From assembly GCA_017625435.1 (NCBI GenBank), contig JAGAKX010000058.1:60560-124559 (forward strand): DNA of 64,000 bases, given 5' to 3'. A model generated the notes under the pieces. The model did not search any database and was not told the origin of the DNA. It saw only the letters and a program-made list of their open reading frames with translations. The position numbers and the translations under genes were made by a program. The DNA is from Clostridia bacterium. Its GTDB lineage: Bacteria; Bacillota; Clostridia; Oscillospirales; Acutalibacteraceae. Positions 43,343 through 52,816 of the stretch are shown here, piece by piece (the stretch's first letter is position 1; each line of letters opens with the position of its first letter).

Positions 43343-44437
43343 ATGAAACTTGGTATAGTCGGATTACCCAATGTAGGTAAAAGCACACTTTTCAATGCGC
43401 TGACAAATGCAGGGGCACAGGCGGCAAACTACGCCTTCTGCACAATTGAGCCCAATGTGGGCGTGGTATCGGTGCCCGATTACAGAATTGACAAGCTGGC
43501 AGAAATGTACTCCCCCGACAAGATTACCCCTGCAACAATTGAATTTGTTGACATTGCAGGTCTTGTTAAGGGTGCCTCAAAGGGCGAGGGTCTCGGAAAC
43601 AAGTTCCTTTCCCACATCCGTGAGGTTGATGCAATCATTCACGTGGTACGCTGCTTTGAAAATGACGATATTATGCACGTTGACGGTGAAATTGACCCCG
43701 TAAGAGACATTGAAACCATTAACCTTGAGCTGATTCTCTCCGACACGGAAATCCTCCAGAGAAGAATTGACCGTGACACCAAGGCTATGAAGGGTGACAA
43801 GTCTCTGGCAGGTGATGTTCAGTTCTTCAATTACTTAAAGGAACAGCTTGACAATGCAGTAAATGCACGTGCAGTTGAAATGACAGACGATCAGAGAGAA
43901 TTAATGGCATCCGTTGCACTTCTCTCCTCAAAGCCCGTAATTTATGCCTGCAATATGAGTGAAGAGGACTTCTCGGGCGACATAAACGAGAACAAGTATT
44001 TCAACAAGGTAAAGGAAATTGCCGCCGCAGAGGGCAGCGAGGTGCTTCCCATCTGTGCAGAGCTTGAAGCACAGATAGCAGAGCTCGAGGGCGAGGAAAA
44101 GGAAATGTTCCTCAGTGAAATCGGCGTTGAAAAGGGCGGTCTTGACAGACTTATTCAGAAGAGCTATGACCTTTTAGGTCTTATGTCATACCTGACAGCC
44201 GGCAAGCCCGAGGTCAGAGCCTGGACAATCAAGAAGGGCACAAAGGCTCCTCAGGCAGCAGGCAAGATTCACTCCGACTTTGAAAGAGGCTTTATCCGTG
44301 CAGAGGTTATCTCCTTTGACGACCTTATGGCAAACGGCTCTATGGCAGCTGCAAAGGAAAAGGGACTTGTAAGAAGCGAAGGAAAGGAATACGTGATGCA
44401 GGACGGCGATATCGTTCTCTTCCGTTTCAATGTATAA
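43343..44437 (+). CDS. ychF: Ribosome-binding ATPase YchF
   Basis: 364 residues, full length. G1 motif [14 protein letters not shown] with the ATP-specific context, [32 protein letters not shown], then the TGS domain ([30 protein letters not shown]). Obg-related protein that binds ribosomes and hydrolyses ATP. ATG follows AAGGAG. Confidence 0.97.
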   Translation: MKLGIVGLPNVGKSTLFNALTNAGAQAANYAFCTIEPNVGVVSVPDYRIDKLAEMYSPDKITPATIEFVDIAGLVKGASKGEGLGNKFLSHIREVDAIIHVVRCFENDDIMHVDGEIDPVRDIETINLELILSDTEILQRRIDRDTKAMKGDKSLAGDVQFFNYLKEQLDNAVNARAVEMTDDQRELMASVALLSSKPVIYACNMSEEDFSGDINENKYFNKVKEIAAAEGSEVLPICAELEAQIAELEGEEKEMFLSEIGVEKGGLDRLIQKSYDLLGLMSYLTAGKPEVRAWTIKKGTKAPQAAGKIHSDFERGFIRAEVISFDDLMANGSMAAAKEKGLVRSEGKEYVMQDGDIVLFRFNV

Positions 44438-44789
44438 TATGGAAAACACAGGCTTTGGCAGAATCTCCCCTCAGGATACCGAGGAATTTATTGAGGTTAC
44501 GGTTACCTTCCGTGACGGCGAAGTGACAGAGGCAGTATTTTCCTGCTCCGACGACCCGTATCTTACAGACTGCGGTGAGACCGTCTGCAGAATGATTAAA
44601 TATCATACGGCAGAGGACATTATGCAGGTTACAAACAACGTGGTTTTTTACAACACGAAAAATGACCTTCCCCGTGAGAAATTATACCTCGGTGCAATGG
44701 CAGTTATGGCTGCAAAAAAAGCCGTTGCCGATTGGGGAAGAAAGCACGGAATGGTGTTTGACAATCCTACGGGATGCAGTTGTTTCTGA
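44430..44789 (+). CDS. NifU-like iron-sulfur scaffold protein
   Basis: 119 residues. NifU/IscU N-terminal-like fold with clustered cysteines (FSCSDDPYLTDCGETVC) and a Cys-containing C terminus (PTGCSCF). Clostridia carry such short variants alongside or instead of SufU. Start overlaps the ychF stop by 8 bp; an ATG three codons later is equally possible. Probably translationally coupled to ychF. Confidence 0.75.
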   Translation: MYNMENTGFGRISPQDTEEFIEVTVTFRDGEVTEAVFSCSDDPYLTDCGETVCRMIKYHTAEDIMQVTNNVVFYNTKNDLPREKLYLGAMAVMAAKKAVADWGRKHGMVFDNPTGCSCF

Positions 44790-44797
44790 GTTAAACG

Positions 44798-45040
44798 CAG
44801 AGTGCAGAACGCAGAACGCAGAACGAGGTCGGAAAAGGCGAAGCCTTGTAGGGGTCGGCGTCCCCGACGACCCGTTCCCGAGGGTTGATTCTTTTGTAGG
44901 GGATGGCGTCCTCGACATCCCGTTTGACAATAAAATTACAAAAACCAAGACCCGTGGAGGCACATTTTCGTGTTCCGCGGGTCTTATAATATAAACATTT
45001 ATTTTGTGTAACACGGGTCGTCGAGGACGCCGACCCCTAC
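44798..45040. repeat. Heptamer run and family A element with three units
   Basis: Heptamers GCAGAGT/GCAGAAC at 44798-44826. Forward units start at 44848 and 44896, and a reverse unit ends at 45040. No gene in the 44790-45086 gap. Confidence 0.75.
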
Positions 45041-45086
45041 AAGCTGAAGACAAATATCACATCCGACAGAAATATCTGCAGACATT

Positions 45087-46570
45087 TTATTTTTGATATA
45101 ATTTCTTGGTCTGACTGCGGGGCTCGCAGGTCATACGAACACCCAGCTTCTTGAAGGTCTGCACGTCAACAGTTGCCAGCATTACCGAGGAATGTGCCTC
45201 GAGGCCTTTGAGAGCCGGAAGCTGTTCAAGAGCCTTCTTTGCGGTGGGGTTGTCCACGGCACAGATTGAAAGGGCTATAAGCACCTCATCCACGTGAAGA
45301 CGGGGGTTGACACTTCCCATTGAATGGGTTTTAAGCTTCTGTATGGGCTCAATAATTGAGGGTGACAGAAGAAGCACATCATCGGGGATGTTCGCCAGAC
45401 GCTTGATAACATTCAGTATCATAGCGGAGGATGCACCCAGCAGGTCTGAGGTCTTGCCCGTTACGATTTCACCGCCCGGAAGCTCCATAGCGGCGGCAGG
45501 CTCACCTGTCAGCTCTGCCTTATTAAGGGCGGCACCGACTGCGGGTCTGTCTGCGGTGGAAATGCCCAGCTGATTCATAAGAATCTCAATTCTGTGCACT
45601 ACTGCAGGCTCGCCGATACCCTGACGGGCAAGGCAGGCTGCCTCGTAATAACGGCGGATAACCTCCTGCTTTGATGCATCGCACACGGCTTCATCATCAA
45701 AAATGCAGTTACCTACCATATTTACACCCATATCTGTGGGGATTTATAGATACATTCTCCCGAAATCTTGGTGAGAATGGCATTAAGCACGGGGAAAATT
45801 TCAACGTCGCGATTGTAGTTTACGGTAGTGACACCGTATGCCTCAAGGTGGAAGGGGTCAATCATATTGACATCGTTAAGGTCAGCGGTGGCGGCTTCAT
45901 AGGCTACATTTACGGGGTGCTTCAGAGGGAGATTCCATATTGGGAAGGTCTCAAATTTTGCGTAGCCTGCACTCTTTCCCATTTTGTATTCGTGGTAAAG
46001 CTGAGAAAGGCAGACAGCCATTTTGCCGGAGCCCGGTCCCGGAGCGGTGACAACAACAAGCTCTCGCTCGGTTTCGATGAATTCGTTTCTGCCGTAGCCG
46101 TCATCACTCACAATAAGGGGGATGTTAGCAGGATAATCGGGAATGAGATAATGTCTGTAAACCTTGATGCCGAGGCTCTCCAGTCTCTTCTGGAAGCTGA
46201 TGGCCGCTGCCTGCTCGGCAAACTGGGTGATGCAGACACTACCCACAAAGATTCCGATTTCTCTGAAGGCATCTATAAGACGGAGAGTATCAGCATCATA
46301 AGTGATACCGAGGTCCCCTCTTCTTTTATTCTTTTCAATTGCATCGGCTGAAATAACAATAACCATTTCCGCCTGATCCCTGAGCTCATAAAGCATTCTG
46401 ATTTTACTGTCAGGCTGAAAGCCCGGAAGCACACGGGATGCGTGAAAGTCATCAAAAAGCTTTCCGCCGAATTCAAGATAGAGCTTTCCGCCGAACTGCG
46501 CGATTCTCTCCTTGATGTGCTGAGACTGCAGTCCCAGATATTTTTCATTATCAAAACCAATCTTTGCCAA
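45087..46570 (-). pseudogene. DUF1846 protein gene with a one-base frameshift
   Basis: DUF1846 proteins are about 490-500 residues. Here the first 282 residues ([20 protein letters not shown] to CIYKSP) end in a short out-of-frame tail. The remaining residues ([20 protein letters not shown] to the end at 45087) continue in another frame. The break is at 45738-45741: TCCCC on the coding strand where TCCCCC would restore KSPTDMGVN. This may be a genuine mutation, a programmed shift or a homopolymer sequencing error. TTG start at 46570 follows GAGGTGG. Function of the family unknown. Confidence 0.85.
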
Positions 46571-46608
46571 AATATCCACCTCAAAATAATTCAACAAACA
46601 TACTATTT

Positions 46609-46637
46609 ATTATACCACTAAAAAATATAAAGTCCAT
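46609..46637 (-). promoter_or_regulatory. Promoter of the DUF1846 gene
   Basis: On the minus strand, ATGGAC, 17 bp, TATAAT. Confidence 0.5.
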
Positions 46638-46680
46638 AGAAAAAAGCTTTTTTTGCCGTTTTATGTCAAAAAAATTACAT

Positions 46681-46770
46681 TTGACAAATTGAGCCTACTG
46701 ATATATTATTGAATAGCAATATAATCAGAGGGGCAAAGGCGGTTGGCACACTCTCCCGAAAGGAGGTGTG
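46681..46770 (+). promoter_or_regulatory. Promoter and leader of a type I toxin mRNA
   Basis: TTGACA, 17 bp, TATTAT. The leader then contains GGTTGGCACACTCTCCCGAA followed by AGGAGGTG. The ribosome site pairs with the upstream CTCTCC to form a hairpin, the usual layout of Firmicutes type I toxin leaders. Confidence 0.6.
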
Positions 46771-46776
46771 TATATA

Positions 46777-47047
46777 GGCTGACGGGAATTGAACCCATCA
46801 CGCCTGACAAACGATAATTTTCCGTTTGACTTTGCCTCATCACTTGAAATACGGCAGTATTCCTGCGTTCTTCGTCTTTGCCACACAAAAAATTCTCTGT
46901 TTGGCAGGTCGAAGAGTTTCTGCCGTCGGATTTTTCGTGTAGCAATGCACGAATTTGCAGGAAGGCTGACGCCTTTCAAAAATGAGTGTGAAGCTATACG
47001 GAACAAGGCGACGAGCGAAACCGTAATGTGTTCGACTCCCGTCAGCC
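46777..47047. mobile_element. 271-bp MITE-like insertion with tRNA T-arm-like ends
   Basis: Ends GGCTGACGGGAATTGAAC and GTTCGACTCCCGTCAGCC are inverted repeats; identity extends about 30 bp inward with a few mismatches. Flanks are TATATA and TATATT, so a TATA-type target duplication is possible. Both strands read like a T arm (GGGTTCAATTCCC). No transposase. It separates the toxin leader from the toxin 3' end. Confidence 0.6.
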
Positions 47048-47128
47048 TATATTATCATTACTGTACATATATTCAGATATACTGTTACATTACGGATAAA
47101 AAGGAACAACCGCCACTCTGCCAAGTGA
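47048..47128 (+). pseudogene. 3' remnant of a type I toxin gene
   Basis: In-frame codons after the insertion read YIIITVHIFRYTV, then TLRIKRNNRHSAK and stop: a hydrophobic segment with a basic tail, as in small membrane toxins. The stop lies in the terminator hairpin AACAACCGCCACT / AGTGACGGTTGTT. No start codon is available downstream of the ribosome site, so the toxin appears inactive. Confidence 0.5.
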
Positions 47129-47200
47129 CGGTTGTTTCTTATGGTTTTACCCATAAAATAGAATAACCTCTTTCGGCTAACCGCTATACGGTCACCCTCT
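47100..47200 (-). ncRNA. Antisense antitoxin RNA (RatA-like)
   Basis: Minus-strand promoter TTGACA (47235-47230), 17 bp, TACAAT (47212-47207). A transcript of about 100 nt would end at hairpin AACAACCGTCACT / AGTGGCGGTTGTT. It overlaps the toxin 3' end, as in TxpA/RatA-type systems. Inferred from layout, not from a covariance search. Confidence 0.5.
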
Positions 47201-47283
47201 GGTTATATTGTATTATTTTTTTTATGATTTGTCAATATTTTTTCAAAAAGCAAAACACCTGCTCTTATTGTTATTTTTATCAG

Positions 47284-47384
47284 GGCGTGACGCCAAGGTT
47301 GTCGTCCCCTACAAGTGCCTCAGAATAAATTCTGTGTAAAATCGAACTGACTGCTTGCGGGACGTCGAGGACGCCGTCCCCTAC
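47284..47384. repeat. Family A element, degenerate
   Basis: Reverse-type units end at 47312 (GTTGTCGTCCCCTAC) and 47384 (GTCGAGGACGCCGTCCCCTA), followed by outer arm TTACACGGCACAG. Confidence 0.6.
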
Positions 47385-47452
47385 AATGTTAATTACACGG
47401 CACAGTCTCAGAATAGTTTACCTCTTCACTATTCACCATTACTTATTACCTC

Positions 47453-47494
47453 AAAAAAGTCTGCCTCGTAAGGCATAAACCTTACAAGGCAGAC
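47453..47494 (-). terminator. oppA terminator
   Basis: GTCTGCCTTGTAAGG / CCTTACGAGGCAGAC, 15-bp stem with one mismatch, followed by six T on the minus strand. Confidence 0.85.
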
Positions 47495-47536
47495 AATTAT
47501 TTTTTCGACTTATGCGAACGTCAGTCTAAAAGCACC

Positions 47537-49384
47537 TTATTTTACTGTGCAATACATAAAGTACTTGTAGCCGAGGGGGTTGGAGAAGAAGCCTTCTACT
47601 GCATCGTCAACCATATAAAGGTCTGTGTAGAAGTAGAGAGGAACTACGCAACCTGTGGACATAAGGATATCTTCAGCGAGGTGCATAAGCTCATAACGCT
47701 TTACGTTATCAGTGCAGCTCTTGATTGTGCTGATAAGTACGTCATAGGTTTCTGCCCATGTGCCGTCTTCAACCTTTGTCTCATAGCCGTAAGGTGTGAG
47801 GTCAAGGTCATAGATAGCAAGGTCAGCGTGTGCGCCCTTACCGTACTGGATATCGTTATTACCGGAAACTGTTGTCCACATATCAAGGAAGCAGATGGGA
47901 TCGTTGTAGTCAGCAAGCCAACCGTTACGAGCGATTGAATACTGGCCTTCTTTTCTTGTGTTAAGGAATGTAGCCCATTCCTGATTTTCAAGAACCATTG
48001 TGATGCCTACTGCATCAAGAGCACCTGCAAGGTACTCACCGATAGCCTTGTGGCTGTCAGATGTGTTGTAGAGGTATGTAAGCTTGGGGAAGTTTGTGAA
48101 CTTGCCTGTTGCTTCGTCAAATGTGTAGTACTTCTTAAGAGTTGTCATAGCAGCGTCGAAGTTAGCCTGAAGAGCTTCCTTAGCTACATCATAGTAACCG
48201 TCGAATGCATCTTCTGTGCTGTTAGCTGTCTTGTAGAACTCTGTACCGTCGGGATTTGTCATACCCATAGCAACGAATGAGGAAGCGGGAACCTGGCCGC
48301 CCTGTGCAACTTCTTCAACAATATAGTTTCTGTCGAAGAGGAGACCGATAGCGTTTCTGATTTCTGCCTTAGCAGCTTCAGCTTCTGCACCGGTAAGAGT
48401 GTTGCCTTCGGGAAGGATTTCTTCGTTTACGTTCCAGCATACATAGTATGTACCGATCTGACCTGCTACTACGAACTCATCGGGATAGTCCTTCTTGAGG
48501 TTAGCGATTTCGTTTGTGGGAACGTCATCGATAAGAGCCCAGGAACCATTCTTGAAGTTTGTGAGCATATTGTTGGAGTCATCGGAAAGATAGAACTTGA
48601 GTTCAGGCATTGTAACCTTAGCTGCATCAACATAGTTTTCATTCTTTATAAGAGTGATAACAGAGTTGTGCTCCCAAGCGGAGATTGTGTAAGGACCGTT
48701 GTTTACATAAGTTGCGGGGTCAGTTGCCCAGTTTTCGTTAGCAACAACGTCTTCACGTACGGGATAGTAGGTGGGGAATGCAAGAAGCTCGTTCCAGTAA
48801 GAAACAGCATTGTTAATAGTAACAACGAGTGTCTTAGCATCTGTAGCTTCTACAGCAAGCTTAGCGTCGGGGTTAACGAATTCAGTAACTGCGTTGCCTT
48901 CTTCGTCAACTTCGCCTGTTTCCTTTGTTTCCCACATTTCAGCGTAACCCTTAACTACATCGAACATGTAGTTGTAGTCACCGGAGAGAGCGGGAGAAGC
49001 TGCACGGTTCCATGCAAATACGAAGTCAGCAGCTGTGAGGTCCTTACCGTCAGACCACTTAAGACCGTCCTTAAGTGTGTATGTGTAAGTAACTGTGCCG
49101 TCTTCATTAGCAACACCTTCAACAAGCTCTGTAGCGCAGTCAGCTACGATAACAAGCTTGCCTTCAGCGTCCTGAGCCCACTTTGCAAGACCTGCAAAGA
49201 GGTGTGCGCACATTGTAGCGCCGTCTACAGCAGAGTTAAGAGCGGGGTCAAGAGTATCGGGCTCAGAAGCGAGACAAACTGAAAGAGAATTTACAGTTTC
49301 GTTTCCGCCTGAGGGCTTGTCACCGCAAGCAGCAAAGCTGAGGACCATTACAAGTGCAAGAGCAAGAGCAATAATCTTTTTCAT
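47537..49384 (-). CDS. oppA: Oligopeptide-binding lipoprotein
   Basis: 615 residues, somewhat longer than typical OppA. Lipobox SFAAC with Cys20. SBP_bac_5 landmarks: LASEPDTLDPALNS, DGLKWSDGKDLTAADFVFAW, then IRNAIGLLFDRNYIVEE. Binds peptides outside the membrane and delivers them to OppBC. It lies downstream of oppBCDF rather than first, with a repeat-filled gap of about 340 bp. ATG follows AAAGGAAG. Internal hairpin CTTAAAAAG...CTTTTTAAG lies just upstream. Confidence 0.93.
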   Translation of the reverse strand: MKKIIALALALVMVLSFAACGDKPSGGNETVNSLSVCLASEPDTLDPALNSAVDGATMCAHLFAGLAKWAQDAEGKLVIVADCATELVEGVANEDGTVTYTYTLKDGLKWSDGKDLTAADFVFAWNRAASPALSGDYNYMFDVVKGYAEMWETKETGEVDEEGNAVTEFVNPDAKLAVEATDAKTLVVTINNAVSYWNELLAFPTYYPVREDVVANENWATDPATYVNNGPYTISAWEHNSVITLIKNENYVDAAKVTMPELKFYLSDDSNNMLTNFKNGSWALIDDVPTNEIANLKKDYPDEFVVAGQIGTYYVCWNVNEEILPEGNTLTGAEAEAAKAEIRNAIGLLFDRNYIVEEVAQGGQVPASSFVAMGMTNPDGTEFYKTANSTEDAFDGYYDVAKEALQANFDAAMTTLKKYYTFDEATGKFTNFPKLTYLYNTSDSHKAIGEYLAGALDAVGITMVLENQEWATFLNTRKEGQYSIARNGWLADYNDPICFLDMWTTVSGNNDIQYGKGAHADLAIYDLDLTPYGYETKVEDGTWAETYDVLISTIKSCTDNVKRYELMHLAEDILMSTGCVVPLYFYTDLYMVDDAVEGFFSNPLGYKYFMYCTVK

Positions 49385-49524
49385 TGTTTTTTCTTCCTTT
49401 CGAAAAAATATTTATCTGCATACACCTTAAAAAGTATTGCACTCCTTTTTAAGATATACAAATAACAAGGTTTTGGGAAATTCGGATTTCGCAATTCGGA
49501 GATTTAATTAACCGAATATCTGCC

Positions 49525-49593
49525 GTAGGGGCGGGGTCTCCCCGCCCGAAAAGAATCAACCCTCTGAAACGGGAGGGGAAACCCCTCCCCTAC
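49525..49593. repeat. Family B element
   Basis: Left GTAGGGGCGGGGTCTCCCCG and right GGGGAAACCCCTCCCCTAC, with a shortened core of about 25 bp. Confidence 0.75.
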
Positions 49594-49625
49594 CGTAAAA
49601 AAAGTTATTCTTCCCGGATAAAACA

Positions 49626-49709
49626 TTTGCGAAGCAAATATATCACCCGTCGCAGACGGATATCACCGCCGAAGGCGATATCACTTACACCGAAGGTGTA
49701 AATATCACT
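49626..49709. repeat. Array of four mini-hairpins with ATATCAC spacers
   Basis: TTTGC-GAA-GCAAA, CCGTC-GCA-GACGG, CGCC-GAA-GGCG and TTACACC-GAA-GGTGTAA, separated or followed by (AT)ATATCAC. Stem sequences differ but loops are all GNA triloops. Sits in the oppF-oppA gap. Confidence 0.8.
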
Positions 49710-49723
49710 CTGAAATCAATGCT

Positions 49724-50707
49724 TTAGTCATTGATTTCAGCTACCCTGTGGCAGGCTACGAAATGACCCTTTGAAGCCTCCTTGAACTCGGGCATACTTT
49801 CAGCACACTTGTCTGTTGCGTACTGACATCTTGTTCTGAAGGGACAGCCTGAGGGAGCATTGAGGGGGCTGGGGATATCGCCCTGAAGAGCGATTCTCTG
49901 ATTAGCACGTGCAACCTTGGGGTCGGGCATGGGAACTGCCGACATAAGAGCCTTGGAGTAGGGGTGAAGAGGTCTTTCGCAGATTTCGTTTGCATCTGCA
50001 AGCTCAACCATCTTACCGAGGTACATAACGGCAATTCTGTCCGAGATGTGACGGACAACCAGAAGGTCGTGAGCGATGAAAAGGTAGGTAAGGTTAAGCT
50101 TATCCTGTAATTCATCGAACATATTTATAACCTGAGCCTGAATGGACACGTCAAGTGCGGAAACGGGCTCGTCGCATACGATAAAGTCGGGGTTGACCGC
50201 AAGGGCTCGGGCAATGCCGATACGCTGTCTCTGACCGCCTGAGAATTCGTGGGCATAACGGGAGGCGTGTTCACTGTTCAGACCTACGTGACCCATAAGC
50301 TCGAGAATTCTTTCTTCCCTTTCCTTCTTATCCTTATAAAGACCGTGGATATCAAGGGGCTCACCGATAATGTCCGCAACAGTCATACGGGGGTTAAGGG
50401 ATGAATAGGGGTCCTGGAAAACCATTGTGGCTTTCTTTCTGAATTCCTTTATGTCTGCCTTACTCTTTATAAGCTTGCCGTCATAGTAGATTTCACCTGC
50501 GGTGGGCTTATAAAGGTGAAGAAGCGTTCTGCCGACTGTGGTCTTACCGCAGCCTGACTCACCAACGAGACCGAGGGTTTCGCCCTTGTTGATGAAGAAG
50601 GAAACATCGTCAACAGCCTTGAGGGGCTTTGAACGGAAAAGTCCTACGTTGATATTGAAATATTCTTTTAAGCCTTTTACTTCTATAAGGGGTTTATTTT
50701 CACTCAT
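49724..50707 (-). CDS. oppF: Oligopeptide ABC transporter ATPase OppF
   Basis: 327 residues. Walker [11 protein letters not shown]-loop [12 protein letters not shown], signature EFSGGQRQR, Walker [13 protein letters not shown], plus the C-terminal OppF/DppF domain with Cys-rich [14 protein letters not shown], a possible Fe-S site. ATG overlaps the oppD stop (TAATG). Pairs with OppD to power uptake. Confidence 0.95.
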   Translation of the reverse strand: MSENKPLIEVKGLKEYFNINVGLFRSKPLKAVDDVSFFINKGETLGLVGESGCGKTTVGRTLLHLYKPTAGEIYYDGKLIKSKADIKEFRKKATMVFQDPYSSLNPRMTVADIIGEPLDIHGLYKDKKEREERILELMGHVGLNSEHASRYAHEFSGGQRQRIGIARALAVNPDFIVCDEPVSALDVSIQAQVINMFDELQDKLNLTYLFIAHDLLVVRHISDRIAVMYLGKMVELADANEICERPLHPYSKALMSAVPMPDPKVARANQRIALQGDIPSPLNAPSGCPFRTRCQYATDKCAESMPEFKEASKGHFVACHRVAEIND

Positions 50708-51726
50708 TATTCTTCTCCCCCTTCTTTAGTGTCGGAAAGTGTGATTTCGCCCTTTTCTGCCATTTCCTTTATGCACTGCCAGCAAGCAGACCAATGTGTT
50801 GAGGACAGGTCTGTTACGGGAGCACGCTCGGTGAGACAGATTTTCATAGCACCGTCACAGCGGGGTGCGAAGGGACAGCCCTTAGGCATATTGAGAAGGT
50901 CAATGGGAGTACCCGTGATAGGCTGAAGCTTTGTGCCGGCTGATGTGGTTGAGGGAATTGAGCGCATAAGTCCCTTTGTGTACTCGTGGCCGGGAGTGTA
51001 GAATATTTCGTCTGCAGTTCCCTTTTCGCAGATTGAGCCTGCGTACATAACGATAACCTCGTCACACATCTGAGCCACAACACCGAGGTCGTGGGTAATC
51101 ATAATGATAGCCATTCCCAGCTCCTTCTGGAGTGTGCCCATAAGCTCAAGAATCTGAGCCTGAATGGTAACGTCGAGAGCCGTTGTGGGCTCGTCGGCAA
51201 TAAGAATATCGGGCTCACAGGCAAGTGCCATAGCTATCATAACTCTCTGACGCATACCGCCCGAGAATTCAAAGGGATACTGCTTCATTCTCTTTTCGGG
51301 CTCGTTTACGTTTACGAGTCTGAGCATTTCAACTGCTCTGTCATAAGCCTGCTTTTTATTTCTGTCGGTATGAAGCATAATTGCTTCCATAAGCTGCTTA
51401 CCGATTGTATAAGTGGGGTTAAGGCTTGTCATAGGGTCCTGGAAGATTATTGAAATCTTGTTGCCTCTGACAGTCTTCATAACCTTCTCGCCTGAGTTTA
51501 CAAGCTCCTGACCGTCAATCTTGACGGAGCCGGATACGATTTTACCCGTACCTGCGAGAATCTGCATAATTGAGTAAGCGGTAACGGACTTACCTGAGCC
51601 CGATTCGCCTACGATTCCTAATACCTTACCTCTTTCGAGTTCAAATGAAACGCCGTTTACGGCCTTTACTTCACCTGCATCCGTGAAAAACGAGGTATGT
51701 AAATCTTTAACTTCCAATAAAGCCAT
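50707..51726 (-). CDS. oppD: Oligopeptide ABC transporter ATPase OppD
   Basis: 339 residues. Walker [11 protein letters not shown]-loop [12 protein letters not shown], signature EFSGGMRQR, Walker [13 protein letters not shown], and the C-terminal extension with [17 protein letters not shown] at 51726 is chosen for its 9-nt spacing from AGGAG; the ATG six bases earlier is too close. Confidence 0.95.
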   Translation of the reverse strand: MALLEVKDLHTSFFTDAGEVKAVNGVSFELERGKVLGIVGESGSGKSVTAYSIMQILAGTGKIVSGSVKIDGQELVNSGEKVMKTVRGNKISIIFQDPMTSLNPTYTIGKQLMEAIMLHTDRNKKQAYDRAVEMLRLVNVNEPEKRMKQYPFEFSGGMRQRVMIAMALACEPDILIADEPTTALDVTIQAQILELMGTLQKELGMAIIMITHDLGVVAQMCDEVIVMYAGSICEKGTADEIFYTPGHEYTKGLMRSIPSTTSAGTKLQPITGTPIDLLNMPKGCPFAPRCDGAMKICLTERAPVTDLSSTHWSACWQCIKEMAEKGEITLSDTKEGGEE

Positions 51727-51743
51727 TGCCATACTCTCCTTTC

Positions 51744-52802
51744 TCAGTTGTTAAGCTTGGGGTCGAATGCATCGCGAAGTCCGTCACCGAAGAGATTAAG
51801 AGAAAGAACGATAAGGGAAATTACGATTGCGGGAATAACAAGTCTGTAGGGGTAAGAGCTCATACCGTTAAGAGCATCGGAAGCGAGAGAGCCGAGGCTG
51901 GGCATGGGAGCGTTTACGCCGAGACCCAAGAAGGAAAGATAGCTTTCCGTGAAGATAGCTGAAGGAATCTGAAGAGCTGTTGAAATGATAACAACGCTTA
52001 TGCAGTTGGGGATAAGGTGCTTTCTGATAACCCAGGAGCCCTTAGCACCCGTAGCCTTTGATGCGAGAACGTATTCCTGCTCACGAAGAGACAGAATCTG
52101 TCCTCTTATAAGACGGGACATTGATACCCAGTAAAGAAGTGCGAACACTACGAAAAGGCTTATGATGTTGGAACCTATCTTTTCAAGGGTAGTGCCTGCA
52201 ACCAGCTTTTCAATGGGGTCGCCCAGCATTGCTGCAAGAAGAATAACCATAAGCATATCGGGAAGAGAGTAGATGATATCAACTATTCTCATTATGAACA
52301 TATCGACCTTACCGCCTACATAACCTGAAATTGAGCCGATAAGAAGACCGATGATAAGAACGATGATACTTGCAAAGAAGCCTACAGTAAGAGAAATTCT
52401 TGCACCGTAGATAACACGGATGAAGTAGTCACGTCCTGCGGAGTCCGTTCCGAAAATGTGGGGGAATATCTTCTCCCCTGCCTCTATACGGGCTTCCTCT
52501 GTTGAGCCGAACTCAAAGGGAGAAAGGTTAGCGTAAGAGGGGTCAACGGGCTTACCGGGTGTGATACCCAGCTGCTGGTCATAGGCATAGGGCCAGAACA
52601 TAGGAACGAAGATTGCGGAAAGAGTGATGAGAACTACCACGATAAGGCTGACTGTTGCAACCTTATTTTTGAGAAGTCTCTTTACACCGTCCCTGAAGAA
52701 GGTGGAGGATTCACGCATCTGCACGATGTATTCTTTGTCCTCTGCAGTTGCAGGAATGAACGCATCAAGATTTACGTGCATATTAAAGGGATTCTTTTTC
52801 AT
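51744..52802 (-). CDS. oppC: Oligopeptide ABC transporter permease OppC
   Basis: 352 residues, six TM helices. N-terminal region ESSTFFRDGVKRLLKNKVAT is typical of OppC, and the EAA loop is YVLASKATGAKGSWVIRKHL. A periplasm-facing loop of about 80 residues follows TM1. ATG follows AGGAGG. Confidence 0.95.
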   Translation of the reverse strand: MKKNPFNMHVNLDAFIPATAEDKEYIVQMRESSTFFRDGVKRLLKNKVATVSLIVVVLITLSAIFVPMFWPYAYDQQLGITPGKPVDPSYANLSPFEFGSTEEARIEAGEKIFPHIFGTDSAGRDYFIRVIYGARISLTVGFFASIIVLIIGLLIGSISGYVGGKVDMFIMRIVDIIYSLPDMLMVILLAAMLGDPIEKLVAGTTLEKIGSNIISLFVVFALLYWVSMSRLIRGQILSLREQEYVLASKATGAKGSWVIRKHLIPNCISVVIISTALQIPSAIFTESYLSFLGLGVNAPMPSLGSLASDALNGMSSYPYRLVIPAIVISLIVLSLNLFGDGLRDAFDPKLNN

Positions 52803-52816
52803 CTGCTTTCTCCTCC

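Noticed and set aside
46777..47047. tmRNA (ssrA) or tRNA gene, suggested by GGGTTCAATTCCC and GTTCGACTCCC
   Set aside because: No CCA end, no tag peptide ending in ALAA-stop, no tmRNA 5' D-loop sequence. The T-arm-like parts are the two arms of one inverted repeat.
46789..47166. 125-codon plus-strand ORF across the interrupted toxin locus
   Set aside because: It starts inside the MITE arm, lacks a ribosome site, has atypical composition and overlaps the antisense RNA.
49626..49709. CRISPR or riboswitch
   Set aside because: The constant part is a 7-nt spacer and the variable parts are hairpins, the reverse of a CRISPR. No aptamer consensus recognised.
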